From Pseudalkalibacillus sp052246725 (GTDB lineage Bacteria > Bacillota > Bacilli > Bacillales > Fictibacillaceae): a stretch of 64,000 nucleotides of DNA. The position numbers were made by a program, and so were the translations under genes. Positions 43,256 to 53,017 of the stretch are shown here, piece after piece (positions within the stretch are counted from its first letter, which is position 1; every line of letters starts with the position of its first letter). The notes under the pieces were generated by a model. That model was not told the DNA's origin. It did not search any database and worked only from the letters and a program-made list of their open reading frames with translations. The stretch is taken from NCBI GenBank assembly GCA_052246725.1, contig JBQQCL010000001.1; one strand, 5' to 3'.

Positions 43256-45148
43256 TCATTTTGGTCGTTTCGGATCACGGGACATTGGTTTCCGGCTTTC
43301 TGATCTCTTGATTGTTTCAGTGGATTGTTTGGCTTTTTTTCTATTGACCTGTTGTTGTGCTTCCCACTTGGTTAGGGATTTAGATGGTTCTCTTGAAGCG
43401 GCTACCTCATTTTTACTATTCATACTCCCTGAAGATTTACGTTGAGAAGATCGATTTGTTCCACCCGTTGTTTGACTGGAAGGCCTGTTTTTTCTAGGCT
43501 TATCCGTCAAACGATTGGAAGGATGGTTAGCATTCGCTCTTTCACCCTTGCGATGTCTATACTCCTCCAAATGGACGATAGCCGTTCCTGGATTTCGAGA
43601 AGAGGAACGTGTGAAGGAACCTTTAGACAATGCTGTTAAGTGGCTTCCCGTTTTTTGATTCGTTTCGCCGACCGCTGCTTTACGGTGTTCAGAACGAGCT
43701 CTGCTATTGACGGCATCATTTGTAGGGGCTTTTCGTCCCTCCAAAAGCTCGTCATGACGGGTTTTTCTTTGGTGGTTCCGGTAAGCTTGGCTTACCATCC
43801 TCTTAGCACCCTTGAATCCATTCCCGCCAGCATCCCCCAATTTGTGAAATGTGTTGGTTGTCGTTCTTTCGACCATTTGTTGCCCATGAACCATCCCTGC
43901 AGAGGCTACTTCAAAGATTTCGGTACGATATTTAAATAATCCCCACATGGTGATACAGATCAAAAAGACAACAAACCCATAACCTTCTACGCCATTTGTG
44001 ACTTTGACCGACTCATAAAGCAAGGTGATGATCCCTGTAATCACAGCGATTAAAAGCACTAACCCTGCTTTCATTAACAGCACTCCAACGAGTTTCTTTC
44101 CGTGATTCAAGGCGCTTTCACTGTAAGCCGGGAGAATCGATAAAATAAGTGGAATAGCCGTGAAGATCACCAGGGCCAGGAACCATACCTGAAGCAAAAA
44201 CTTAAAGGTGCCCAATAGTAAAACCGGTATCGCAAGGGCGATTGTTGAAAGGATCGTGATGATTAAATAGCCAAATCGCTCACCACTGAAATCCGGAGTC
44301 ATTTGTTTATTGTCATAATTAGATACTTCATCCTTCACAATTCTTTTTCTTTCTTCTTTACCTTCTTCAGAATACGGTTTGATTGTCAGAAGTTTATCAA
44401 CTCGGTTTGGATCCTCGCCTACAATCTCGGATTCTTTTGTTGAGCCATAATTTAAGAGTAAATACGGACGTTTAACCATGAGGTTAAACAATTGATTATC
44501 GAGTACCGCAATACCCTCTTTCGGGTTATACGCCGCGTTGCTGTCAAATTCATCTGAGCTGACAAGGACGTTTACAGAACTCGCAATCCCTTCGAGCTCT
44601 GCTCCTCTGTCATTAAGCCATTTTATGTTATCTGTCGCATCCGAATAGAACCAGAAAGTCACCACCATGATAGCAAGGGCACCTATAATGGCTTTTACCG
44701 CATGACCGACTTGTTGATTAACGAAATACCGCCATGCAGCGGTCCCTCCTACAAAAATGACAAACAATGATAAGAAGGTTCCCGACATGATTTCATAGAT
44801 CCGTTCACTCATAATACTTGCTTCACTTACGATGGTACTGATTAAATCAAAAGACATGAGTTGATTCGTTGAATAGAGGGTAAAGCTTGCAATCGTTTTA
44901 TTGAACCCCCACATGCCTTGATTGATGGCATGCAACGCTTGATCTCCAGCGTCTTTCAGCCCATCCCCGATGACGGCTTCCATCTTGTAGTGATCAAGGG
45001 GATATGCTTTACTTTCCAGAATCACACGGCCGACGGTTTCCTCTTTTTTCTTGACAGTCGGGGAAGGATCATCCGCAAGGGATACCGTGGGCAACACGAC
45101 GAACAAAACGATGAAACAAAAGCCAAGACTACGTTTCAGGAATTTCAT
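43256..45148 (-). CDS. VirB6/ConG-like conjugation membrane protein
   Basis: 630 residues from ATG 45148 (AAGGAGG at 6 nt). Signal-like N-terminus, then about 7 membrane helices up to residue 430, and a basic, low-complexity C-terminal tail (about 430-630) rich in Arg, Lys, Ser and Gln. It corresponds to ICEBs1 ConG and Tn916 Orf15, the polytopic channel protein. Located between the lipoprotein gene and cwlT-like gene. Confidence 0.82.
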   Translation of the reverse strand: MKFLKRSLGFCFIVLFVVLPTVSLADDPSPTVKKKEETVGRVILESKAYPLDHYKMEAVIGDGLKDAGDQALHAINQGMWGFNKTIASFTLYSTNQLMSFDLISTIVSEASIMSERIYEIMSGTFLSLFVIFVGGTAAWRYFVNQQVGHAVKAIIGALAIMVVTFWFYSDATDNIKWLNDRGAELEGIASSVNVLVSSDEFDSNAAYNPKEGIAVLDNQLFNLMVKRPYLLLNYGSTKESEIVGEDPNRVDKLLTIKPYSEEGKEERKRIVKDEVSNYDNKQMTPDFSGERFGYLIITILSTIALAIPVLLLGTFKFLLQVWFLALVIFTAIPLILSILPAYSESALNHGKKLVGVLLMKAGLVLLIAVITGIITLLYESVKVTNGVEGYGFVVFLICITMWGLFKYRTEIFEVASAGMVHGQQMVERTTTNTFHKLGDAGGNGFKGAKRMVSQAYRNHQRKTRHDELLEGRKAPTNDAVNSRARSEHRKAAVGETNQKTGSHLTALSKGSFTRSSSRNPGTAIVHLEEYRHRKGERANANHPSNRLTDKPRKNRPSSQTTGGTNRSSQRKSSGSMNSKNEVAASREPSKSLTKWEAQQQVNRKKAKQSTETIKRSESRKPMSRDPKRPK

Positions 45149-45159
45149 CCAATTCCTCC

Positions 45160-45591
45160 TTATTCGCAGTGAATACAAGCTTCCTGTTCAAATTTTTGTT
45201 TGATTTTTTCGCGGTTAATATCCAAGCTTTTACTTGTATCAACCTTCCATTCATCAGCTTTTTTTCTAAGAACAATGTTGTCTTCTACCGCATTATCGCC
45301 GTTAGGATTATCGAAATCCGCAAAGACATAATATTGTTCTGATTCTTCGCTATAATAAATTTCAAAACGAATATCATCGTATTGTAAGCCTGAATCTTTT
45401 TTCTTGGCAGTCTTATGAATTTCAAATGAACCCTTTTCATATATTAACTCTTGTTCTTTATCATAATTCCGATTAAAATTGGCCTTTTCCCACTCATAGG
45501 CCACTTTCGCAATTTCTTCAGGAGAAGGACCCTGATTGCATCCTGCTAATAGGACAAGTAGTGTAGATAATAAGATTGATAGTTTTGTCAT
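45160..45591 (-). CDS. Conjugation-operon lipoprotein
   Basis: 143 residues from ATG 45591, which overlaps the VirB4 stop (TGATG) and has GGAGG at 10 nt. The lipobox LLAGC gives an outer-face lipoprotein. The rest is small and acidic with an NTF2-like look (VAYEWEKANFNRNYDKEQEL). Possible roles are channel accessory or exclusion factor, as some conjugative lipoproteins block redundant transfer. This gene is not part of the standard ICEBs1 set. Confidence 0.6.
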   Translation of the reverse strand: MTKLSILLSTLLVLLAGCNQGPSPEEIAKVAYEWEKANFNRNYDKEQELIYEKGSFEIHKTAKKKDSGLQYDDIRFEIYYSEESEQYYVFADFDNPNGDNAVEDNIVLRKKADEWKVDTSKSLDINREKIKQKFEQEACIHCE

Positions 45592-48041
45592 CAAATGAAC
45601 GCCTCCTCGGTTCCAGCTCTTCCTCGATCGTTTTCTTTGGTGTTGAAGGCGCTAATCCATTCGTCAAACAAGACGTCCGTTTGTATTTTGGCGGTTCGCC
45701 CGTACATATCCTCAACGATACACTGTCCTTCTGTCATGTTTTTCAATAGATCCCGATTAGATTTGTTATCCTCCATGCCAAGAAACTCAATGATGTTGCC
45801 TGCTTCTTCAGTGGTCTTCGCTTTGAATGCAAATTTTGTCCCGATGTTTTCCTTGATTTGTGGTTTGTTATATTCATAAGTGGATTGTGTAATGAGATAA
45901 ACTGCTGATCGTAAGGAACGGCCAGTACGCAGCAATTCGTTGATGAGTTTGTCACCCTCCCCTGTATTCATCAGCATCCATGCCTCTTCAAAGATGGTCA
46001 TCTTCACAACGGAATCATCTCGAGCGAACTTCGTTGCAAATTTGGCAAGTGGCTGCATGAGTGCAACCGCAATGTGTTCATCCCTTGTTGTCGCCTTTTT
46101 GCCTTCATCAGGCAGGTTCAAGTTTTGGATCTGTAGGATGTTAACCTGTTCATTCAGGCTGATCCCTTCTACATCCCCATTCGAAAACATCAGTTTCGCG
46201 ACTCCGTTTGTCCCGATCTCATAAAGCAGGTCCCCAACATTTTGCACATCTAGATCTTCTGAGGTTTGCAGGTAATGAACGACGTTTAAAAGCCCTGGCT
46301 TTTGCTCATGTTGCATCACATGGCGCACACCCTTATAGATGGCTGTTTTCACATTCCGTTCATTGGATTGCAGCTCGGAAAGGTATTCCAGTACCCCGAC
46401 CGCTGCATCCTGTGCCTCTTCGCCGTCAAGGAAGGTAAGCGGATCAAGCTTTCCGGCATCCTTCTTCTCACTCGACAGTGTGATGTAGTTGAAGCTTTCG
46501 ATCAGGTCCTTGAAAAAGGGTGCAGTCCGTTCCAGCTCAGGGGTCAATGCCTGTTTGAATTTCTTTTCGACTTCATCTTTGGGATCCGTCATAAGGACTT
46601 TCGCACCGAAAAAAACGGCATTTAGTAAGATGTCTTTTAAAAGGAACGATTTCCCCATTCCTGTTGGGCCCGAAATGGTGACATGCGGGGAAGAATACTT
46701 GGAACCCTTCAAGCCCAAGTGAGCAAGAAAGGGGTGATAGAAGACAAGAGATTGTGAACCCTCTACACTTTCGCCTTCATGCGAAATGTTTTTTCCGAGA
46801 TAAAAGCCTACCGTATTGCCCACTTTCCGTGTCAGGGAAAAGAGGGATTCCCCAAAGGATTCAGGCGTTAGGATCTGTTCCCAATCATCCACTACTATGT
46901 TGGCTCCTGGTAAGGATTGATGAAAGAGAAGGAGTTGATCGGCTAACGGCTGCACAAGCTCGATTTGCTGGTCTTTAAAATCCATTTTCAGCCTTCTGGC
47001 CCGTTTTCGCACTTCTTCTCTTGTCTTACCGTAAACAACAAAATGAATGTACGCTCTGAGCAAAGGTTTTCCTTGATTCTTGATTTGATTTTCTAGATCA
47101 TGCAACAGCTCACGTCCTGTATTGATTAAGCTGTCGTCGTCTTCGTTCGCTTCAATCAATTGTGCATCCTGATCGCGGAAACGTTTTTTTATCGTATTGG
47201 TTTGATTTACATCTTCTTTTTTCCTCTTGTAGACCGTACGCATATTGACCTCGACTGGAAAAGGATAGGATTGAAAAAAGTAAGCCCATTCTTTATAACT
47301 GAGATCAATCGGAAAATCAGAGACAGGGAGGAACGCACACCATGACTCCTGATCCAACTGTTTGATATGTACATAGCCCGCTTTTCCTGGGTCGAGAATC
47401 CCTTCCGTAAGGTGGTAAAGGCTCCCTTCCCCGTCTGGTTGTGCTTGACCTCTGACAAATTGATGACGGATGATGTAGCGTAATTCCATTTCCCTCACCC
47501 GATAAGCCCCTAGATAATTCAAAAGGGTTATAAAAGCCTCTTCCTCAGATTCTTTGAACAAACTGACCGTTACATCATCGACCTCATGTCCTTTAAAACC
47601 TGCGAGCTTTTGTAAATAACGGTTCATACTCTTGAATGATGAAGAAACGGTACGGATGAGGCTCTCATCCAACTCTCGCCGTTTCAATTTAACACCAATG
47701 AAAAACTTATAGTCCACGACATTTTCGGCTTCATCACGTAAAATCTCTTTAGCTCGTTCCGCATAATAGTGTCCAATTTCGGCATACTTGCCTTCATACT
47801 GATCCTGCAAGCGGTCCATTCGTTGATCAATATCAACGGGGATTGGAACAATTTTATAGTCAATTTCCTCGAAGGTAGCCAATTGCCATGCAAGCCTTTG
47901 GAGGCGGTTGACGAGGTTGTTTTCAGCTTCCTGTTCGTTGATCCCAACTGTATTTTCTTGTAGCCGGTAATACGCCCAGGCTTCCGTGTCATTGGTATAG
48001 AGGACGTTCTCTTGATAAGATTGAATCGGAAACTGTAACAT
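45591..48041 (-). CDS. VirB4/ConE-like conjugation ATPase
   Basis: 816 residues. The C-terminal ATPase domain has Walker A GPTGMGKS (K464) and Walker B MTIFEEAWML. The N-terminal half matches the VirB4 TraC-like region. This cytoplasmic motor powers assembly and substrate movement through the type IV channel; homologues are ConE (ICEBs1), TcpF (pCW3) and Orf16 (Tn916). Start: AAGGTGGTGG 4 nt before ATG. Confidence 0.93.
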   Translation of the reverse strand: MLQFPIQSYQENVLYTNDTEAWAYYRLQENTVGINEQEAENNLVNRLQRLAWQLATFEEIDYKIVPIPVDIDQRMDRLQDQYEGKYAEIGHYYAERAKEILRDEAENVVDYKFFIGVKLKRRELDESLIRTVSSSFKSMNRYLQKLAGFKGHEVDDVTVSLFKESEEEAFITLLNYLGAYRVREMELRYIIRHQFVRGQAQPDGEGSLYHLTEGILDPGKAGYVHIKQLDQESWCAFLPVSDFPIDLSYKEWAYFFQSYPFPVEVNMRTVYKRKKEDVNQTNTIKKRFRDQDAQLIEANEDDDSLINTGRELLHDLENQIKNQGKPLLRAYIHFVVYGKTREEVRKRARRLKMDFKDQQIELVQPLADQLLLFHQSLPGANIVVDDWEQILTPESFGESLFSLTRKVGNTVGFYLGKNISHEGESVEGSQSLVFYHPFLAHLGLKGSKYSSPHVTISGPTGMGKSFLLKDILLNAVFFGAKVLMTDPKDEVEKKFKQALTPELERTAPFFKDLIESFNYITLSSEKKDAGKLDPLTFLDGEEAQDAAVGVLEYLSELQSNERNVKTAIYKGVRHVMQHEQKPGLLNVVHYLQTSEDLDVQNVGDLLYEIGTNGVAKLMFSNGDVEGISLNEQVNILQIQNLNLPDEGKKATTRDEHIAVALMQPLAKFATKFARDDSVVKMTIFEEAWMLMNTGEGDKLINELLRTGRSLRSAVYLITQSTYEYNKPQIKENIGTKFAFKAKTTEEAGNIIEFLGMEDNKSNRDLLKNMTEGQCIVEDMYGRTAKIQTDVLFDEWISAFNTKENDRGRAGTEEAFI

Positions 48042-48053
48042 GAATCCACCACC

Positions 48054-48443
48054 TTATTCAAATCGCTCGTAAGATTGTGCTTTCTTCATTTGGGGTTGGT
48101 AAACTGGCTTATGGCTGCTGTAACTGAATCGCCGATTGTACAAATAGCGGAAATACCCGATAAAGAAACGATCCAGCCGTTTGCCATCCAATCGACTTCG
48201 ACAGATCGCCCCTGCAATGATCCAAGGCAACACTGCATAAAATGCTACTTGTAAAGTGGTCGGCAGCACCTCATTGAGGGTTCCTCTGAAGAGACATAAC
48301 AAACCGAATAGAAATACCGCCACGATGATTTGTCGAATTTCAATACCCTTAGAAAAGACAAGGGATTTATCCCCTTTTCCAAACTTCCAGATCTTCAAGG
48401 GGTATTTGAAGAATTTTCGGTAGTTATAGGCACCTGACCTCAA
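48054..48443 (-). CDS. TcpE-family (ConD-like) conjugation membrane protein, TTG start
   Basis: 129 residues when started at TTG 48443, which overlaps the preceding stop (TTGA) and has GGTGG at 6 nt. An earlier in-frame TTG has no ribosome binding site. The N-terminal AYNYRKFFKYPLKIWKFGK is typical of TcpE/ConD proteins, followed by two membrane helices and a basic tail. Partner of the VirB4 ATPase at the membrane. Confidence 0.82.
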   Translation of the reverse strand: MRSGAYNYRKFFKYPLKIWKFGKGDKSLVFSKGIEIRQIIVAVFLFGLLCLFRGTLNEVLPTTLQVAFYAVLPWIIAGAICRSRLDGKRLDRFFIGYFRYLYNRRFSYSSHKPVYQPQMKKAQSYERFE

Positions 48444-48670
48444 TTTAAACCACCGCTTTTGACCTGATTCCAAATCGCATTGGCCAGGCTTTCAAATTCT
48501 CCAGGGTTCGTTACAATCACATAACAAACGACCGCAAAGATAAAGCTGGAAAAGAACATGCTCCAGCGCTGTGATATAAACGCTCGAACGATCATAACGA
48601 TCATAATGATGAACAAGACCGCAGCCACCTGAGAAGAGATATATTCCGTAAGACCTGTAATATCGGGCAT
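48440..48670 (-). CDS. TcpD-like (ConC-position) small membrane protein
   Basis: 76 residues with two membrane helices (about 15-40 and 43-62). ATG 48670 has AGGAGG at 9 nt; ATG 48676 is 3 nt from it and less likely. Position between TcpC-like and TcpE-like genes equals tcpD of pCW3 and conC of ICEBs1. Short but in a tightly overlapping operon, so real. Confidence 0.75.
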   Translation of the reverse strand: MPDITGLTEYISSQVAAVLFIIMIVMIVRAFISQRWSMFFSSFIFAVVCYVIVTNPGEFESLANAIWNQVKSGGLN

Positions 48671-48675
48671 TTCCA

Positions 48676-49734
48676 TCAACCTCCTATAGTATGTTTGAGT
48701 TTTTGAACATAAAATTTATTGTTTTCCTTGCTAACGATAAGTGTAAACGGAAGTTTCATGACCACTCCGCTTTTATCCTCTTTAAGATGAACAAGGGTTT
48801 TCACCTTGTATTGACCCTGCTTTTCCCCTTCATAAACAATAAGATCTTCAACACCCTTATACGAGTATGTATCTTTCAAACTCTCCGGTTTCTCCATTAA
48901 ATAGGCCATTTCATCAACCGTATTCTCGGTATACGATGTAAAAAACTGAGTCACAAACCGTTTCATTTCCTGTTCCATTTGTGTATGTTCCTTTGATGGA
49001 TCCGTTTTATCCTCAATGGCCGTAAGACGTGTATCACCAGGTACCGTCTGAAAGTAAGGCTGCTCAACCACATTGAATGACTGACCATCTGTACCGACGG
49101 GAACAACAATCATCACTTCTATCGTCTCGATCGGATTCTCTTTATCAGTTATCTTTTCAGTTTCCGTTTTCTCTTTACTGTCTTTTCCGTTTACCTCTTC
49201 CTTTTTGTTTTGCTCAACACCATTGATCAAGTTGTATCGGATACGGTAGACATACTTGGCGGAATCCTCCTGAACATCTTTTACATCGTAAAGATGGATG
49301 CCCTTTAATGTACGCTCCCCTTTGAAATCTGAAAGATTCTCTAGTTCCTCGAGAGTTAAACCTTCTGCTAGATAGGGTTGTAAAGCATTGTTTCGTTTTT
49401 CTCGTTCCTTAGGGTCTTTCGGAATATTCATGTATGTTTTGACGAAGTTTTTCGAGTACGTTTCTCCTGCTGGGGAATTCGTAAAACCAACTTCATTGAG
49501 ACTATCAATTTTGGATTGCGTTTCATCTTGATACGCATTAACACGCTCATTCAGAAAGCTAGTTCGATAATATGATAGAAAAGAACAGAAAATCACGGTA
49601 ATTAAAACGACCCAGAATCCAAATGTAAATACAGTCCTGGAGTTAAATCGTGAGGAAACCAAGCGCCGTTCATCTTTGAAGATTTTTTTCCTTATCTGTC
49701 CAGCATTTCTCTTGAAGCTATTTTTAATTTCCAT
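48676..49734 (-). CDS. TcpC-family (ConB/VirB8-like) conjugation protein
   Basis: 352 residues: basic cytoplasmic N-terminus, one membrane helix (about 32-52), then two NTF2-like domains outside the membrane. This is the TcpC/ConB architecture, a structural VirB8-like scaffold of the Gram-positive type IV secretion channel. A Lys/Glu-rich insertion lies near residues 180-200 (EVNGKDSKEKTETEKITDKE). Start ATG has GGAGG at 6 nt and overlaps the coupling-protein gene by 11 nt. Confidence 0.85.
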   Translation of the reverse strand: MEIKNSFKRNAGQIRKKIFKDERRLVSSRFNSRTVFTFGFWVVLITVIFCSFLSYYRTSFLNERVNAYQDETQSKIDSLNEVGFTNSPAGETYSKNFVKTYMNIPKDPKEREKRNNALQPYLAEGLTLEELENLSDFKGERTLKGIHLYDVKDVQEDSAKYVYRIRYNLINGVEQNKKEEVNGKDSKEKTETEKITDKENPIETIEVMIVVPVGTDGQSFNVVEQPYFQTVPGDTRLTAIEDKTDPSKEHTQMEQEMKRFVTQFFTSYTENTVDEMAYLMEKPESLKDTYSYKGVEDLIVYEGEKQGQYKVKTLVHLKEDKSGVVMKLPFTLIVSKENNKFYVQKLKHTIGG

Positions 49735-51670
49735 TCAATCCCTCCAGATTAAGCGAATTCCGTACATAAACCCTTCTAAAATATGTTTCTCCTATGTTCT
49801 CTTCTTTCATTTTCCGGCTAATAAAGATTTCACCTACCTGTAAGTTCTTAATCTCGGTTGGATGGGCTCTGTATCGATCGATTTGCCGAACCGTTCCCAT
49901 ATCCTTTTCAATGCGACGGGAGTTATTTTGCTTTTCAACTTGTTGTGTGATTTCATTATCGGAATAGGTTCCGAACAGGTCGGCAATCCGTTCTGCGTCT
50001 TTTGACGCGTTCACACGACCTGTCGCAAAGGTGTTACAATTTGTTAAAATACGATCTGTGAGTGTAGGATCCACAGCATCGATGTCAGCTAATGATTGGG
50101 TTGAAATAATACATTCGAAGCCCGCGGAACGGGCCTTGTTAACAATATCAACAATCTCCGCATTCCCATAAGCTGAGAATTCATCGTAGACGGTAAAAAT
50201 CGGTTTTTTCCCAACCGTCTGCCGATAACCGACTAAACTGTTGACATCCAGGACCACCATCCGGCCAAGTTTTTGAATATAGTCCCTGTAACGGCTTCCT
50301 GAGATACTGAAAATGACGACATCGTTTTGATCCGTTATTTTTTTGAGATCGATCCCCTTATCCGACTCTATAAAAAGAGGACCAAGATCTGATTCGATGA
50401 GTTCGCCTAATTGATTCCGTAAACCAGTTAAACATCGTTGTGAATCCTTATCTGAAAAATCCATATCGAACGTTTCTTTCATCTTCTTCAATTCTTCTCG
50501 TAATGCGAGGATTGTCCGTTTTTGAATTTTGACCTCCTCTCCTCCCGTAGCAGATGTTGCTCTCTCTTTGTCCGGTTCAAAAAAATCCGAGATTAAATCT
50601 TCATACTGATTTGTTTTTTCTGTACGTTTGGACGTAACCAAAATTTCTTCTTCAATTTCCTGCTCTTCATATTGCTCCTTGAAGAGATCGTTAACAAGGG
50701 CAATGGATGTTAAATCATATATGGTTTTCAGGTCTCGGGGCAGTTGAACCTCATCAATCAGCTTCACAACCAACTGCAAATATCGGGAACTGAAGGTCTT
50801 ATAGAAGGGCTCACTCCACTCAAAAAGATTCAATAATTTATCACGGACTTCAGTAGGTGTGCCATGTTTCACCGGATTGTAGGTTAGTGAATCCCTTTCT
50901 GTAAAAAGAGAAACATTACGCCCATACGCTTCTGCAAGCGACTTGAATGCAAGCATCGAAGTTACCTCACCTTTACCATCTAGAAAAATAACAGGTTTCC
51001 CGTTACGTAAAGCGACTTCCATCAGCGAGGCGATGAGCGTCGTTTTCCCGGTACCGGTTCCGCCAAGGGCAAGCATGTGGTAATTCAATTCGTGAGAATC
51101 CAGAGAAACACGCTCTTTAAAATCGGTATAGCCAATAAACGATTCCTTGGAATTGCTTGATCGGTATTTTTTCTGTTCTTTTGTAAGAAATTTTAACCGA
51201 TTTTTTCGAAAAGACACATATGGATGCAATGTTGTTTGTTTTTGGTGCTCAACGTATTTCGATACGATAGGTTTCTTCCAGTGGTACTTTGCAAACAGGA
51301 AATAGACCAAGGTGAAAACGAACGATATCCCGATAACATTGAAATAAGTATCTGAGGTTACTTGTATCAGGTTTCCTTGATTGAACACCTTCTCCACTCC
51401 TGTTGAAAGATAAGGAATATTCATTTTCGAAATAAGGCCGAAATAATCAAGTAATGCACCCTTATAAAATTGAATCACCAGTAGGATCAGGCCTGAACCA
51501 GCTGCCAAATAAACAAGCCAACCTCGCTTGAAATAGGATAAGAAAGCAAAAATCATCATCCCCACAAGGGCAGGAACCATAAAACTCATGATTACGACAG
51601 CGGAAACGGCATATAACATAACATCCCCAATAAGTTGATCCATTTCACTTTGCCGTTCAGTTTTTTCCAC
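49724..51670 (-). CDS. VirD4/TraG-type coupling protein ATPase
   Basis: 648 residues, GTG start with GAGGTG at 7 nt. Three or four N-terminal membrane helices, then the motor domain with Walker A GGTGTGKTT (K209), Walker B TVYDEFSAYG and a TraD/TraG-like C-terminal segment (NKARSAGFECIISTQSLADI). It recruits the relaxosome and pumps DNA into the channel. It replaces the FtsK/HerA-like ConQ type found in ICEBs1, so the module is a hybrid relative of that element. Confidence 0.88.
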   Translation of the reverse strand: MEKTERQSEMDQLIGDVMLYAVSAVVIMSFMVPALVGMMIFAFLSYFKRGWLVYLAAGSGLILLVIQFYKGALLDYFGLISKMNIPYLSTGVEKVFNQGNLIQVTSDTYFNVIGISFVFTLVYFLFAKYHWKKPIVSKYVEHQKQTTLHPYVSFRKNRLKFLTKEQKKYRSSNSKESFIGYTDFKERVSLDSHELNYHMLALGGTGTGKTTLIASLMEVALRNGKPVIFLDGKGEVTSMLAFKSLAEAYGRNVSLFTERDSLTYNPVKHGTPTEVRDKLLNLFEWSEPFYKTFSSRYLQLVVKLIDEVQLPRDLKTIYDLTSIALVNDLFKEQYEEQEIEEEILVTSKRTEKTNQYEDLISDFFEPDKERATSATGGEEVKIQKRTILALREELKKMKETFDMDFSDKDSQRCLTGLRNQLGELIESDLGPLFIESDKGIDLKKITDQNDVVIFSISGSRYRDYIQKLGRMVVLDVNSLVGYRQTVGKKPIFTVYDEFSAYGNAEIVDIVNKARSAGFECIISTQSLADIDAVDPTLTDRILTNCNTFATGRVNASKDAERIADLFGTYSDNEITQQVEKQNNSRRIEKDMGTVRQIDRYRAHPTEIKNLQVGEIFISRKMKEENIGETYFRRVYVRNSLNLEGLNGN

Positions 51671-52400
51671 TTGACTTCACCTCTTCCCATCGATCATTTA
51701 AGATCTCTTCCGGGATATCTCGGACCACTACTTTGGAATCATTGATCAGTTTCCTTTTTGCTTTATTGACGGCATTTTTAATTTGAACAAGATTGGTGAA
51801 GTATCGTATTTGGTCAAACTGTCCATTCAACAATAGATCATCAAAAAGTTTAAATTTTTCATCATACCTCTTTCGATCTTTCTTGTTTAATTCCAGCTCA
51901 ACCCAAACACGTATAGGTGTGCCATCTCTTTTTTTAATGACAAAGATAGCATCAGGGATACGATCTCGTATCTGGTTATATTCCTGTAGTCTATTCGGTT
52001 GACTGCCTTGTCCCAGAGCTTTGAATCGTATTTCTCGTTCGGTTTGATACTGGAATTCGATCCCTTCTTTCTCAAATAGAAATTCATGAAAAAGCAGGAG
52101 ATCATTCATCAGTAAGGCATGTTGAATGGTATAGATTGTTGCTTTCGATGGAACCGTAACGTCGGCATTTGTCACATCACGAGCTTCGCGTGAACCAAAA
52201 TAGACGCCGACTTTAGGTGCAATACGTTCATATTTCACTAATCCTTTGGCCATCAACTTCCGAACCCGGCTATATACCCGTGTCAATGTAGGCTCCTCAA
52301 ACTTCACACAGATTTGTTTCGCTGTGACAATGCCATTACGTAAAATAAATGTTAAATAATCCAGGTCTTTTTGTTTTAAAGAAGTGTATTTCAGCACCAT
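51657..52400 (-). CDS. Replication-relaxation family protein
   Basis: 247 residues from ATG 52400 (AGGTGG at 8-9 nt); the frame upstream has no such site. An N-terminal winged-helix domain (about 8-75) is followed by a domain with DRIPDAIFVIKKRDGTPIRV and a Glu-Lys rich nuclease-like core (VELELNKKDRKRYDEK). The family (PF13814) is found beside conjugation or replication genes of Gram-positive elements. Role not experimentally clear; DNA processing or regulation are possible. First gene of the conjugation operon, overlapping the coupling-protein gene by 14 nt. Confidence 0.8.
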   Translation of the reverse strand: MVLKYTSLKQKDLDYLTFILRNGIVTAKQICVKFEEPTLTRVYSRVRKLMAKGLVKYERIAPKVGVYFGSREARDVTNADVTVPSKATIYTIQHALLMNDLLLFHEFLFEKEGIEFQYQTEREIRFKALGQGSQPNRLQEYNQIRDRIPDAIFVIKKRDGTPIRVWVELELNKKDRKRYDEKFKLFDDLLLNGQFDQIRYFTNLVQIKNAVNKAKRKLINDSKVVVRDIPEEILNDRWEEVKSSGKN

Positions 52401-52934
52401 ACAGAGTTCCACCTTTTCCTCCTGATTGTTTAGACACTCGATACAGTGAACGTATAGATTCGGATTTAAATGATTCAAATGGGATTAACCATAAATGCTA
52501 GGTAAAAGTACCACCTCACAAAAATCTAACCAAAAAATTGCGATCGATAACAACATCGTTTTTCGCTATGTTTAGACAATTCAATTGTTGATTAGTCTAC
52601 TTTGAGAACAATTGTTTGACAAGAAGTACAATGGAAAACCATACCGAGTTCCCACGAAAAAAATCGGAGCAGGGGAAGAAAGTTTGTTAATTTTGAAAGA
52701 AAATACTAGTGAATGTTGGTTTTTCTGGTCTTTATAAACTATAAAAAAATGTCGATAAATTGGATCGAAAGTGTCATTAAAGGAGGGTGTGTTGGACGGA
52801 AACATTCTGAAGAAGGATTGGCTTGCTTTGTATAGATATAAAGCGTCTCAAACAAAAATCTACTATTCATGAAGAAAAATAGACGATTGTTCCTAAACCG
52901 AGTCATATTTAAAAATCCTAATTGATTTCATAAT
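52401..52934. other. Intergenic control region of the conjugation operon
   Basis: 534 bp, AT-rich. It must hold the promoter of the minus-strand conjugation genes, but I cannot single one out. Inverted motifs such as CAATTGTTGATTAG and GAACAATTGTTTG lie near 52580-52620. No relaxase, oriT-like nick motif or replication gene was recognised. A possible small ORF is listed separately. Confidence 0.4.
52792..52926 (+). CDS. Possible 44-residue basic peptide, unknown
   Basis: TTG start with AGGAGGGTG at 4-5 nt, a strong ribosome binding site. The product begins MDGNILKKDWLALYRYKASQ and is basic, with no recognised family. It is the only reason to think this stretch is transcribed on the plus strand. 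It could be a truncated gene end or a small regulator. Confidence 0.25.
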
Positions 52935-52971
52935 AAAAAAGTGCAGAAAAACATAAGGTTTCTCTACACTC
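52935..52971 (-). terminator. Terminator of the XRE regulator gene
   Basis: Minus-strand stem AGTGTAGAGAAAC / GTTTTTCTGCACT with a 4-5 nt loop followed by TTTTTATT, 47 nt after the regulator stop. Confidence 0.7.
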
Positions 52972-53017
52972 TATAGGCCACGTATTTATATCTTTCTTAG
53001 ATTGATCATGCCCGTAT

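Noticed and set aside
51657..52400. Calling the replication-relaxation protein a relaxase
   Set aside because: No three-His motif or catalytic Tyr arrangement of known relaxases is visible; the family name does not establish nicking activity.
52615..52640. TTGACA followed by TACAAT as a sigma-A promoter
   Set aside because: The two boxes are only 5 nt apart, far from the needed 16-18 nt.
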